From positions 1 through 64,000 of the forward strand of contig JAWKJY010000014.1 in assembly GCA_041393535.1 (NCBI GenBank): a stretch of 64,000 bases of DNA, given 5' to 3'. The translations under genes and the position numbers were made by a program. Below, one piece after another: positions 27,125 to 34,710 of the stretch (the stretch's first letter is position 1; every line of letters starts with the position of its first letter). The notes under the pieces were generated by a model. That model was given only the letters and a program-made list of their open reading frames with translations. It was not told where the DNA came from and did not search any database. Origin of the DNA: JAWKJY01 sp041393535. Its GTDB lineage: Bacteria > Actinomycetota > Thermoleophilia > Gaiellales > Gaiellaceae.

Positions 27125-27754
27125 ATGGGCCACGACCACGACCACGACCACGACCACCACCACCCGGTCGCCCAGTCGTTCCCGGCGCTCCGCACGCGCG
27201 CGCTCGAGTCGCTCCTGCTCGAGAAGGGCGTGATCGCGAGCGACACCGTCGACCGCGTGATCGCGCTGTACGAGCAGGACGTCGGCCCGCTGAACGGCGC
27301 CCGCGTCGTCGCCCGCGCCTGGGTCGACCCCGGCTACCGCGAGCGGCTGCTCGCGGACGCGACCCCGGCGATCCTCGAGCTCGGGATCGGCGGGATGCAG
27401 GGCGAGAACATGGTCGCCGTCGAGAACACCGACGACGTCCACAACGTCGTCGTCTGCACCCTCTGCTCCTGCTACCCGTGGCCCGTCCTCGGCCTGCCGC
27501 CCTACTGGTACAAGGCGCCCGCCTACCGCGCGCGCGTCGTCGTCGAGCCGCGCGTCGTCCTGCGCGAGTTCGGCGTCGAGGTGCCCGACGACGTCGAGGT
27601 GAAGGTCTGGGACTCGAGCGCGGAGATCCGCTACCTCGTCGTGCCGCAGCGCCCCGAGGGAACCGACGGCCTCACCGAGGAGCAGCTCGCCGCGCTCGTC
27701 ACGCGCGACTCGATGATCGGGGTCGGCCTCGCAAAGGCGCCCGGAGAGGCCTGA
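27125..27754 (+). CDS. nthA: Nitrile hydratase alpha subunit, cobalt type, His-rich N-terminus
   Basis: 209 residues. The metal site is C111-T-L-C114-S-C116, the CTLCSC form associated with the non-corrin cobalt centre (iron enzymes have CSLCSC); the second and third Cys are oxidised in the mature enzyme. Flanking VENTDDVHNVVV and CYPWPVLGLPPYWYK are family-typical. An unusual N-terminal HDHDHDHDHHH stretch (residues 3-13) is absent from the well-known alpha subunits and might hold cobalt or zinc. ATG 27125 has a GGAGG ribosome-binding site. Its stop overlaps the next start (TGATG). Confidence 0.97.
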   Translation: MGHDHDHDHDHHHPVAQSFPALRTRALESLLLEKGVIASDTVDRVIALYEQDVGPLNGARVVARAWVDPGYRERLLADATPAILELGIGGMQGENMVAVENTDDVHNVVVCTLCSCYPWPVLGLPPYWYKAPAYRARVVVEPRVVLREFGVEVPDDVEVKVWDSSAEIRYLVVPQRPEGTDGLTEEQLAALVTRDSMIGVGLAKAPGEA

Positions 27755-28113
27755 TGCGGGTCAAGCCCGACACGACCGGGCCTGCGGCGCCGCCGCGGCG
27801 CAACGGCGAGCTCGTCTTCGAGGAGCCCTGGGAGAGCCGCGCCTTCGGCCTCGCGATCTCGCTGGCCGAGGCGGGCCTGCTCGACTGGGACGACATGCGG
27901 GCGCAGCTGATGGCCGAGATCGGCCAGTGGGAGGGCGAGCACGCCGAGGTCGCCGCCGGCGACGTTCGCTCGCCCGACGAGCAGTGGAGCTACTACGAGC
28001 GGTTCCTCGCCGGCTTCGAGCGGCTGCTCCTCGAGAAGGGCCTCGTCTCCGGGGCCGAGCTGGAAGCCAGGCACGACGAGTTCGCCTCGGGCGAGCGGGA
28101 GGAGGTCTACTGA
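27754..28113 (+). CDS. Nitrile hydratase activator/accessory protein
   Basis: 119 residues resembling the N-terminal half of the beta subunit (LVFEEPWESRAFGLAISLAEAGLLDWDDMRAQL cut here into motifs ELVFEEPWESRAFG and LAEAGLLDWDDM, then WSYYERFLAGFERLLLEKGL). This is the pattern of the small activators such as NhhG and P14K, which load cobalt into the alpha subunit by subunit swapping. The start overlaps the alpha stop by one base, so translation is coupled. No Cys or His cluster is present. Confidence 0.92.
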   Translation: MRVKPDTTGPAAPPRRNGELVFEEPWESRAFGLAISLAEAGLLDWDDMRAQLMAEIGQWEGEHAEVAAGDVRSPDEQWSYYERFLAGFERLLLEKGLVSGAELEARHDEFASGEREEVY

Positions 28114-28115
28114 CG

Positions 28116-28331
28116 ATGGCGGTTGCACGCGCGCTCTCCTACGGGGCCGTCGCGGTCCGGACGAACGAGCGGCTGCTCGGCGCGCTCGCGCTCCTCGTCG
28201 GCGGGCTGCTCTTCTACGTCGTCATGCTCGACCAGGGGACGCTCGTCGCGCTGTTCTCCGCCGCGGGCATCAACTACCTGCACGAGTTCTTCCACGACGG
28301 CCGCCACCTGGGCGGGGCACCCTGCCACTGA
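28116..28331 (+). CDS. cbtB: Cobalt transporter subunit CbtB
   Basis: 71 residues with one hydrophobic helix (LLGALALLVGGLLFYVVML) and the C-terminal histidine motif LHEFFHDGRHLGGAPCH, the signature of CbtB. CbtB works with CbtA in cobalt uptake and is usually found under cobalamin control. Here it follows the nitrile hydratase activator gene after 2 bp, with a GGAGG site just upstream, so cobalt import is co-expressed with the cobalt enzyme. Confidence 0.88.
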   Translation: MAVARALSYGAVAVRTNERLLGALALLVGGLLFYVVMLDQGTLVALFSAAGINYLHEFFHDGRHLGGAPCH

Positions 28332-28374
28332 TGGCGGGCGAGGCCGGCGCGGGCGCCCGGGGGTCGGGCTCGAC

Positions 28375-29178
28375 GTGACGGCCGAGCCGCTTCGTCGTGC
28401 GGTCTCCTCGCCCTGGCCGGGGTCGGGCGGGTGGCTGCGCGTGGCGCTCTTCGCGGCGCTGGCAGCGGGACTGCTGGCGGCGGCATTCAACCTGTCGGTG
28501 TCCGAGAACGTGGTCGACCGCGCGGTGCTCTCCGAGGGGCACACGCACGGCGACGACCCGGGCGCGGCGCACGTGACGTCCGTCGGCGAGCCGTTCACGC
28601 GGGGCGAGCAGCGCGGCGGCATGGTCGCGGGCGAGGTGCTGCTCGGCGCCGGCGTCGGCCTGATCCTCGCCGGGCTCGCGCTCGTCCTCGGCCCGAGGGC
28701 GCTGCCCGGGCGCCACCGCGCGCTCTGGCTCGCGCTCGTCGGTGCGGGCACGTGGGCGCTGCTCGTGCTCCCCGCGATCAAGTACACGCCGCTGCCGCCC
28801 GGCGTCGACGCCGGGATGCCGATCGGGCAGCGGCAGGCCGCCTACCTGGCCCTCGTCGGCTGCGGCCTGCTCGGCGCGCTGCTCGCCGGCCGGGTGCTCG
28901 TCCGCTGGCCCGCCTCGCTCGACCGCCGCCTGCGCTGGCCGGCGGCGCTCGCAGGGCTGGCCCTCCCGGCCGTGCTCGCGATCGTCCTCCTGCCCGCGCA
29001 GCGCGCGACGGGCGAGCTCGACGACGGGCTGATGACGAGCTTCCGCGCCGCGGCCATCGGCAGCCAGGTCGTCTTCTGGCTCGCGTTCGCGCTCGTCGGC
29101 GCCTGGCTGCTGCGCCCGCGGGACGAGCCGGCCCGCCCGGACGGCTCCCGGCGCGTCGAGCGCGCCGACGTGGGATGA
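28375..29178 (+). CDS. cbtA: Cobalt transporter subunit CbtA
   Basis: About 267 residues with six or more membrane helices. The first helix (LFAALAAGLLAAAFNLSVSE) and the following GEQRGGMVAGEVLLGAGVGLILAG match CbtA, and a His-containing loop (SEGHTHGDDPGAAHVT) could bind metal. The IKYTPLPPGVDAGMPIGQRQ loop is also typical. GTG 28375 is used. It lies 43 bp after cbtB, last gene of the nitrile hydratase operon or followed by the PPK2 gene 10 bp later. Confidence 0.85.
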   Translation: MTAEPLRRAVSSPWPGSGGWLRVALFAALAAGLLAAAFNLSVSENVVDRAVLSEGHTHGDDPGAAHVTSVGEPFTRGEQRGGMVAGEVLLGAGVGLILAGLALVLGPRALPGRHRALWLALVGAGTWALLVLPAIKYTPLPPGVDAGMPIGQRQAAYLALVGCGLLGALLAGRVLVRWPASLDRRLRWPAALAGLALPAVLAIVLLPAQRATGELDDGLMTSFRAAAIGSQVVFWLAFALVGAWLLRPRDEPARPDGSRRVERADVG

Positions 29179-29188
29179 TCGGCGCCGG

Positions 29189-29998
29189 ATGGCCTCGCTG
29201 ATCCAGACGGTGCGCGTCGCCGCCGGCAAGCCGGCCGGCCTGGCGAAGCGCGATCCCCACGACGACCTCGGGCTCGCGAAGGACGAGGCCGAGCAGCGCG
29301 TCGCCGACGCGATCGCCGAGCTCGCACCGCTCCAGAACCGCCTCTGGGCCGAGTCCACCCGCGCCGTCCTCGTCGTCCTCCAGGGCATGGACGCGGCGGG
29401 CAAGGACGGGACGATCCGCCGCATCTTCACCGGCCTGAACCCGCAGGGCTGCCGGGTCGCGTCCTTCAAGGCGCCGACGCCGACCGAGCTCGACCACGAC
29501 TACCTCTGGCGCGTCCACGCCGTCTGCCCCGCGCGGGGCGAGATCGGCATCTTCAACCGGTCGCACTACGAGGACGTCGCCGTCGTCCGCGTCCACGAGC
29601 TCGTCCCCGAGGCGACGTGGCGGCGCCGCTTCCGCCACATCCGCGAGTTCGAGCGGACGCTGGCCGAGGAGGGGACCGCGATCGTCAAGATCTTCCTCCA
29701 CATCTCCAAGGAGGAGCAGCGCGAGCGGCTCCAGGCGCGCCTCGACGATCCCGAGAAGCGCTGGAAGTTCCGCCTGGGCGACCTCGACGACCGCAAGCGC
29801 TGGGACGACTACCAGGCCGCGTACGAGGAGGCGATCTCCGAGACGTCCACGGAGTGGGCGCCGTGGCACGTCGTACCGGCTGACCGCAAGTGGGTGCGCG
29901 ACGTGGTCGTCTCGCACCTGCTCGTCGACACCCTGAAGGGCCTCGACCCCAGGCTCCCCGAGCCGGCCGAGGACCTGACCGGCGTCGTCGTCGAGTAG
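29189..29998 (+). CDS. ppk2: Polyphosphate kinase 2, class III type
   Basis: 269 residues. Walker A is LQGMDAAGKDGTIRRIF, Walker B region GEIGIFNRSHYEDVAVVRVH, and the lid DPEKRWKFRLGDLDDRKRW. This set is typical of the PPK2 group able to phosphorylate AMP as well as ADP from polyphosphate. The C-terminus AAYEEAISETSTEWAPWHVV is also standard. It differs strongly from the PPK2 at 9555-10556, so the two probably act on different nucleotides. The start is 10 bp after cbtA, possibly co-transcribed, and the region behind carries a repeat element. Confidence 0.93.
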   Translation: MASLIQTVRVAAGKPAGLAKRDPHDDLGLAKDEAEQRVADAIAELAPLQNRLWAESTRAVLVVLQGMDAAGKDGTIRRIFTGLNPQGCRVASFKAPTPTELDHDYLWRVHAVCPARGEIGIFNRSHYEDVAVVRVHELVPEATWRRRFRHIREFERTLAEEGTAIVKIFLHISKEEQRERLQARLDDPEKRWKFRLGDLDDRKRWDDYQAAYEEAISETSTEWAPWHVVPADRKWVRDVVVSHLLVDTLKGLDPRLPEPAEDLTGVVVE

Positions 29999-30059
29999 CG
30001 CCGGCCCCGGACCGGGAGGCCGTTCGCCCGCGGCAGCCCCCCGTGCGCCCCGGACGGGT

Positions 30060-30175
30060 GTGGAGCGATCGGCACGCCATCGGCACGCTCGCGTGACTGA
30101 CACGTCGCGATTTCGGCGATAGGCTCTGCGCCGGAGGCGCGTGGTTCCCCCACCCAGGGTGGGAGTCCCGGGGAC
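30060..30175 (+). repeat. Intergenic promoter-hairpin repeat, copy 2
   Basis: Contains GTGGAGCGATCGGCACGCC with a second ATCGGCAC 11 bp on, CTGACA and TAGGCT (30120-30125) 17 bp apart as a possible promoter, then GCGCC-GGA-GGCGC, CCCACCC-A-GGGTGGG (30149-30163) and GTCCC-G-GGGAC (30165-30175). The 43 bases from TAGGCT match copy 3 at 34665 with one substitution and one indel. It lies in the 360-bp convergent gap between PPK2 and the EamA gene; a frame opening at ATG 30176 runs antisense to the transporter and is not believed. The rest of the gap has no recognised feature. Confidence 0.6.
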
Positions 30176-30358
30176 ATGACCGTTCCGGACAGGGGTGCGG
30201 CCGGAGCGCCACCGGGTCCGGCGAGTGCGGCGCGCGGCCGCAGCGCGCGACGCGACGCGACGCCGCGGGGGCGGCCCAGCTCAGGGCAGCCGGGCCCGAG
30301 CGGATCGGGGCGGCCCGGCGCGCGCGGCGCAGCCGTGCCGGACCGCGCGGACGGACGA

Positions 30359-31309
30359 TCAGTCGCCGGCGGGCGCCGGGGCGGGCGCGGGCGCGACCTC
30401 GCGGACCGGCGCGGCGTTCACGACCGCGACGCCGACGATCACGAGGACCATCCCGACGAGGACGATCGCCGTCGGCGCGTCACCGCGGGCCGTCTCGACG
30501 AGCACGGCCACCACGGGCGAGAGGAAGCCCCAGGCGGACGCCTTGCTCGCCGAGATCCGTTTCAGCCCGGCGAAGAAGAGCAGCTGGCCGAGCGCAGAGG
30601 CGCCGATCGCGACCCACAGCACGGCGCCCCACAGGTCGATCGAGCCCCAGTCCGTCCCCCCCGTGCCCGAGATCGCGAGGCCGAGCACGACCAGCACGGG
30701 CGCGCCGATCAGGTACTGGCCGACGCTCAGCCCGACCAGGTCGAGCTCGGGGTCGCGCTCGGCCATCCGCTTCACCATCAGCGTCCCGATGCCCCAGCCG
30801 GCCGCCGAGAGCAGCGCGACCGCGAGCCCGAGGACGAGGTCGCCCGACTCGCCGCCGCCGAGCTGGGGCCACACCATCGTCACGATCCCGGCGAAGCCGA
30901 CGGCGAGGCCCGCTGGCCCGATCCACGAGACGCGCTCGCCGAGGAACAGCCGTCCGAGCACGAGCACGAAGAAGGGCGACGTGTTCGCGAGCACGGCCGC
31001 GTTGCCGGCGCCCGCGCGGACGGCGCTCTCGGAGAGGCCCGCGAGCGCCAGCGTGACCATCAGGACGCCGCTGACCGCAGTCCACGTCCACATCGTCCGC
31101 CCGCGCGGCAGCCGCGAGCGAAGGACGACGGCGACGAGCGCGAGGAAGATCGTGGCCGGCACCGCGCGCAGCGCGTTGAAGACCCAGGTCGACGTGTGGT
31201 CGGCGCCGATCAGGGTCGCCCGGAAGGCCGTTCCCCAGAAGAACACGGAGACCGTGAGGAATGCGGCCGCCACCACCTCGTTGCCGCGCCCTGCCTTGCC
31301 GCTACCCAT
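30359..31309 (-). CDS. EamA/DMT-family permease
   Basis: 316 residues with ten hydrophobic segments, a DMT-superfamily permease. The motifs FFWGTAFRATLIG, LANTSPFFVLVLGRLFLGE and SAAGWGIGTLMVKRM parallel those of the transporter at 797-1762, and both share a TDWGS/TNWGS loop, so they are paralogues. ATG 31309 is chosen over an ATG seven codons upstream because the extra residues are basic and not helix-like. Substrate unknown. The C-terminus is Ala/Pro-rich. Confidence 0.85.
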   Translation of the reverse strand: MGSGKAGRGNEVVAAAFLTVSVFFWGTAFRATLIGADHTSTWVFNALRAVPATIFLALVAVVLRSRLPRGRTMWTWTAVSGVLMVTLALAGLSESAVRAGAGNAAVLANTSPFFVLVLGRLFLGERVSWIGPAGLAVGFAGIVTMVWPQLGGGESGDLVLGLAVALLSAAGWGIGTLMVKRMAERDPELDLVGLSVGQYLIGAPVLVVLGLAISGTGGTDWGSIDLWGAVLWVAIGASALGQLLFFAGLKRISASKASAWGFLSPVVAVLVETARGDAPTAIVLVGMVLVIVGVAVVNAAPVREVAPAPAPAPAGD

Positions 31310-31354
31310 CGACCGGCCGCATCCTCGCACACGCGGGGCGCGGAACGCTGCGCG

Positions 31355-31777
31355 CTACAGCGTGCGCCGCGCCTGGCGGATCGCCGCCTGCCCCTCGGCC
31401 GAGAGGCCGGGATGGCGGTCGGCGACGGCGAGCGGAAGCCAGGCGAACGCCTGGTGCTCGTGGCTGAGGCGCACGTCGCCCGGCCCGACCTCGACGAGGA
31501 AGTTGTGGGGCTCCCACCACTCGATGCCGCCGTTGCGGTCGAGGAAGGTCAGGTCCGAGCCGATCCGCCGCGCCGACGCGAGTGCCAGCCCCGTCTCCTC
31601 GAGCAGCTCGCGCGCGAGCGTCTCCTCGACCGACTCGCCGGCCTCCTGACCGCCGGCCGGGCACTGCCACACGTTCGGAAAGAGATCCTCGTCGGCGCTG
31701 CGCTGCACCAGCAGGACGTGCCCGTCCCGCACGACGACGGCGCGCACGAGGCCGCGCGCCTCGGGCCTCCCGGGCAC
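31355..31777 (-). CDS. Nudix hydrolase
   Basis: About 140 residues with a complete Nudix box, GGQEAGESVEETLARELLEE followed by TGL, binding Mg and cutting a nucleoside-diphosphate-linked substrate. The N-terminal strand VRAVVVRDGHVLLVQRS and PNVWQCPAGG are typical of MutT-like proteins. GTG 31777 starts two bases after the threonine aldolase stop, which favours it over upstream starts. Substrate not predictable. Confidence 0.88.
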   Translation of the reverse strand: MPGRPEARGLVRAVVVRDGHVLLVQRSADEDLFPNVWQCPAGGQEAGESVEETLARELLEETGLALASARRIGSDLTFLDRNGGIEWWEPHNFLVEVGPGDVRLSHEHQAFAWLPLAVADRHPGLSAEGQAAIRQARRTL

Positions 31778-31778
31778 G

Positions 31779-32822
31779 TCAGGCGGCGGTCGCCGCGGGC
31801 GCGAGCGCACGCAGGGCGCCGGCGATCGCGCGCTCGACGGCATCGGCGTCGACGTCGTGGTGCGTCAGCGCGCGCAGGACGCCCGGCGCGGCCGAGTTCG
31901 AGAGCAGGACGCCTTCGGCCTGCAGGCGCGCCGCCGCCTCCTCGCGCGTCAGCCCGAGCGCGGTGCAGTCGACCTGGACGAAGTTCGTCTCGACGCCGGC
32001 GACGTCGATCGGCAGCCCGCCCTCGGCGAGCCCCTCGGCGAGGCGGAGCGCGTTCGCGTGGTCGTCGGCGAGCCGCTCGACGTGGTGCTCGAGCGCGTAG
32101 ACGCCCGCGGCGGCGACGATCCCCGCCTGCCGCATCGCCCCGCCGAACAGGTGCTTGAGCCGCCACGCCTCGGCGATCGCCTCCTCCGACCCCGCGAGCA
32201 CGGCGCCGAGCGGGCAGCCGAGGCCCTTCGAGAGGCAGAGCGTCACGGTGTCCACCTCGCTGCCCCAGGCCGCTGCCGGGACGCCCGCGGCGACCGCGGC
32301 GTTCAGCAGCCGCGCGCCGTCGAGGTGGACGGCGAGCCCGTGCGCCCGCGCCTCGGCGACGACCGCCCGGAAGACGTCGAGCGGCCAGATCTTCCCGCCG
32401 CCGCCGTTGTGCGTGTTCTCGATGCAGACCAGGCGCGTGCGCGCGAAGTGCGGATCCGCGGAGTTGAGAACGGCACGGACGTCGTCCGGGCCGAAGATCC
32501 CACGCGTCCCGGCGATCGGCCGCATCGAGAGCCCCGAGTGGGCTGCCGGCCCGCCGCCCTCGTAGCGGAACACGTGGCACTGGGCCTCCCCGATCGCCTC
32601 GTCGCCCGGCCGCGTCAACAGCCTGAGCGCGATCTGGTTCGCCATCGTCGCCGTCGGCAGGAACACGGCGCCCGGCTTGCCGAGCAGCGCGGCGGCGCGC
32701 TCCTCGAGGGCACGAACGGTCGGGTCCTCGCGCTTCTGCTCGTCCCCGACGACCGCCTCGGCGATCGCGCGGCGCATCCCGGGCGTGGGCTGGGTCAGCG
32801 TGTCCGAGCGAAGGTCGACCAC
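31779..32822 (-). CDS. ltaE: Low-specificity L-threonine aldolase
   Basis: 347 residues of fold-type I PLP enzymes. Evidence: DLRSDTLTQPTPGMRRA at the N-terminus, ENTHNGGGGKIWPLD, VHLDGARLLNAAVA and the PLP lysine in LCLSKGLGCPLG. It splits threonine or allo-threonine to glycine and acetaldehyde. GTG 32822 lies six bases after a TAGAAT box on the same strand, so the transcript may be leaderless. The Nudix gene follows immediately. Confidence 0.92.
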   Translation of the reverse strand: MVDLRSDTLTQPTPGMRRAIAEAVVGDEQKREDPTVRALEERAAALLGKPGAVFLPTATMANQIALRLLTRPGDEAIGEAQCHVFRYEGGGPAAHSGLSMRPIAGTRGIFGPDDVRAVLNSADPHFARTRLVCIENTHNGGGGKIWPLDVFRAVVAEARAHGLAVHLDGARLLNAAVAAGVPAAAWGSEVDTVTLCLSKGLGCPLGAVLAGSEEAIAEAWRLKHLFGGAMRQAGIVAAAGVYALEHHVERLADDHANALRLAEGLAEGGLPIDVAGVETNFVQVDCTALGLTREEAAARLQAEGVLLSNSAAPGVLRALTHHDVDADAVERAIAGALRALAPAATAA

Positions 32823-32828
32823 CCCGGG

Positions 32829-32834
32829 ATTCTA
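32829..32834 (-). promoter_or_regulatory. -10 box TAGAAT for ltaE
   Basis: TAGAAT on the minus strand, six bases before the GTG start at 32822. It is part of a recurring TANNNT-plus-6-to-8-nt-start pattern in this window. Confidence 0.5.
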
Positions 32835-32971
32835 GGCGGCGGCGCGCGGGGGATGCCGCCCGGGACCTGCCTCGTTCGGGGGGTGCAGGGCATCTCGCGC
32901 CGGCCGACTACCCCTGCAAGCGCCCGCCGGTAGGGGCGCCGGCCGACCACAGGGACGTGGCAAGGGGAACC

Positions 32972-34066
32972 ATGAGGATCCAGGCCTCCGACGTGACGCT
33001 CGCGAGCACGCAGCTCGCAACCCAGTACCACGGCGTGCGCGACTCCGTTCGCGCATGGAAGGGCGACGAGCCCGACCGCGCCGGGCGACGCGACGGCGCC
33101 GAGCGCGCCGGACACCATCACCACCGCCATCGCGGCGGCCTCGAGGACGTCATCCTCGAGCTGTCGAAGGCGGCCCAGGACGCGCTGGACGCGCTCGCCG
33201 CCGGCCAGGCCGACGCGGCGAGCGAGGTGGCCTCCGAGACGGCCGATCCGAAGCTCCGCGTCGTCCAGCTCATCCTCGAGCGGCTGACCGGGCGGAAGAT
33301 CGACCTGCTCAGCGCCGAGGACATGAAGCCGGCCGCCGACGCGGCTGCGGCGCAGGCCGCCGTTGCGGCGCAGGGTCGCCGCGGGGACCCGGGCTGGGGC
33401 GCCGTGGCGCGCCACCAGGAGGTTCGCTACAGCTACGAGCAGACGACGTTCGAGGCACAGGGCACCGTCAGGACGGCGGACGGCAAGGAGATCGACTTCT
33501 CGCTCTCGCTCCAGATGACGCGCGAGGAGCTCACCGTGAGCGACAGCGAGGTCCGGCTCGGCAACGCGGTCCGGCCCAAGGACCCGCTCGTCGTCAACTT
33601 CGACGGCACCGCGGCCCAGCTGACGGACGTGCGCTTCCAGTTCGACCTGGACGCGAACGGGGCTGCCGACGAGCAGATGGCGTTCACGACGCCCGGCAGC
33701 GGCTTCCTCGTGTTCGACCGCAATGGCAACGGCGCCGTCGACGACGGCAGCGAGCTGTTCGGCCCGCAGACCGGCGACGGCTTCGCCGAGCTGGCGGCCC
33801 TCGACGACGACGGCAACGGCTGGGTCGACGAGGGCGACGCCGCCTGGGACAAGCTCGGCGTGTGGACGAAGGACGCGGGCGGCGTCGACGCCTTCCAGAC
33901 GCTGCGCGCCGCCGGCGTCGGCGCCCTGTTCACCGGCCGGGTCGGCACTGGCTTCGGCCTCACCGGCGCCGACGGCCAGCTCGACGGCCTCGTGCGCTCG
34001 TCGGGCGTCTACCTGAACGAGAACGGCACGGCCGGCCTGCTGCAGCAGGTCGACCTCGTCGCCTGA
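32972..34066 (+). CDS. Calcium-binding EF-hand-like protein of unknown role
   Basis: About 364 residues, no signal peptide or membrane helix. Residues about 40-75 are His/Arg-rich (HHHHRHR) and residues about 60-135 are Ala-rich helical. The C-terminal half has dockerin/EF-hand-like loops: FDLDANGAADEQ, LVFDRNGNGAVDDGSELFGP, and LDDDGNGWVDEGDAAWD. Similar proteins (MRIQ/MKIQ starts, SELFGPQTGDGFAEL) are known as uncharacterised large secreted or flagellar-locus proteins in proteobacteria; function unknown. ATG 32972 has an AAGGGGA site. A 26-bp perfect palindrome follows as terminator. Confidence 0.75.
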   Translation: MRIQASDVTLASTQLATQYHGVRDSVRAWKGDEPDRAGRRDGAERAGHHHHRHRGGLEDVILELSKAAQDALDALAAGQADAASEVASETADPKLRVVQLILERLTGRKIDLLSAEDMKPAADAAAAQAAVAAQGRRGDPGWGAVARHQEVRYSYEQTTFEAQGTVRTADGKEIDFSLSLQMTREELTVSDSEVRLGNAVRPKDPLVVNFDGTAAQLTDVRFQFDLDANGAADEQMAFTTPGSGFLVFDRNGNGAVDDGSELFGPQTGDGFAELAALDDDGNGWVDEGDAAWDKLGVWTKDAGGVDAFQTLRAAGVGALFTGRVGTGFGLTGADGQLDGLVRSSGVYLNENGTAGLLQQVDLVA

Positions 34067-34087
34067 CGCGCGCCTCACGACGACCGA

Positions 34088-34113
34088 GACGGGCCGGCAG
34101 CTGCCGGCCCGTC
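34088..34113 (+). terminator. Perfect 26-bp palindrome terminator
   Basis: GACGGGCCGGCAG followed directly by its reverse complement CTGCCGGCCCGTC, 21 bp after the stop at 34066. The stem is 13 bp and the following CCTCGTT is only mildly U-rich, usual for GC-rich actinobacteria. Confidence 0.6.
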
Positions 34114-34594
34114 CTCGTTCCGGGAGGACGCGCCGTGAGGTCGGCCGAGACGCCGTGCCGTGCGGAGACCCGTCGGGCGGGCGCGGACGCGCCCGCGCTG
34201 GCGGGGCGATCGGTGGGCCGCTCCGTCGGCCGGGCGGACAGCGCGCCGGGTCGACGGGCGCGCGCTGCCGGGCCGGCACGGCCGCGAGCGGGACGGAACC
34301 CCTGGTCGACGCGTCGCTGTCGGGGCCGCTCCGGCGAGCGCCGCGGCTCGCGCAGTGCCGCCCGGGAAGCCGCGCCACGGGCCAGGCCCCGGGGCGCTGC
34401 GCGGCACCGCAGCCCCGGGGCCAGCGCACGACCGCAACGCCGGCGCAGGCGTCCCCTGGGCGAGCGCGCCGGGTCCCGGCGGCCGGCACGGCTCGAGACG
34501 CGGCCCACTGCGCCCGACGGACCCGGGCGGGGGCCCGAGGGACGCCGGCCGGGCCGGGCCCGTGGGGCACGGCGCCCCGCCAGGCCGAGGGGCT
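34114..34594. other. Intergenic region without recognised gene
   Basis: 480 bp between the terminator and repeat copy 3. All frames are Arg/Pro/Gly-rich or antisense-like. No promoter or RNA was recognised. Confidence 0.4.
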
Positions 34595-34710
34595 GTGGAG
34601 CGATCGGCACGCCTCGTGCGCGAATCGGCACGGTCCGGTGTCACATCCGCGCGGATTTCCACGGTAGGCTCAGCGCCGGAGGCGCGTGGTTCCCCCACCC
34701 GGGTGGGCCC
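34595..34710 (+). repeat. Intergenic promoter-hairpin repeat, copy 3
   Basis: Has GTGGAGCGATCGGCACGCC with a second ATCGGCAC 21 bp on, GTGTCACATCC, TAGGCT (34665-34670), GCGCC-GGA-GGCGC and CCCACCC-GGGTGGG (34694-34707). It matches copy 2 closely; a 10-bp longer spacing equals the extra helical turn between the ATCGGCAC motifs. The 3' end of the small minus-strand membrane protein gene overlaps it. Further downstream GGCCGTTCCGGCCAGG resembles the copy-2 segment after its hairpins. Confidence 0.6.

Noticed and set aside
30176..32158. Long plus-strand frame starting after repeat copy 2
   Set aside because: It runs antisense over the EamA, Nudix and aldolase genes and is Arg/Asp-rich without domains; a GC-rich shadow frame.
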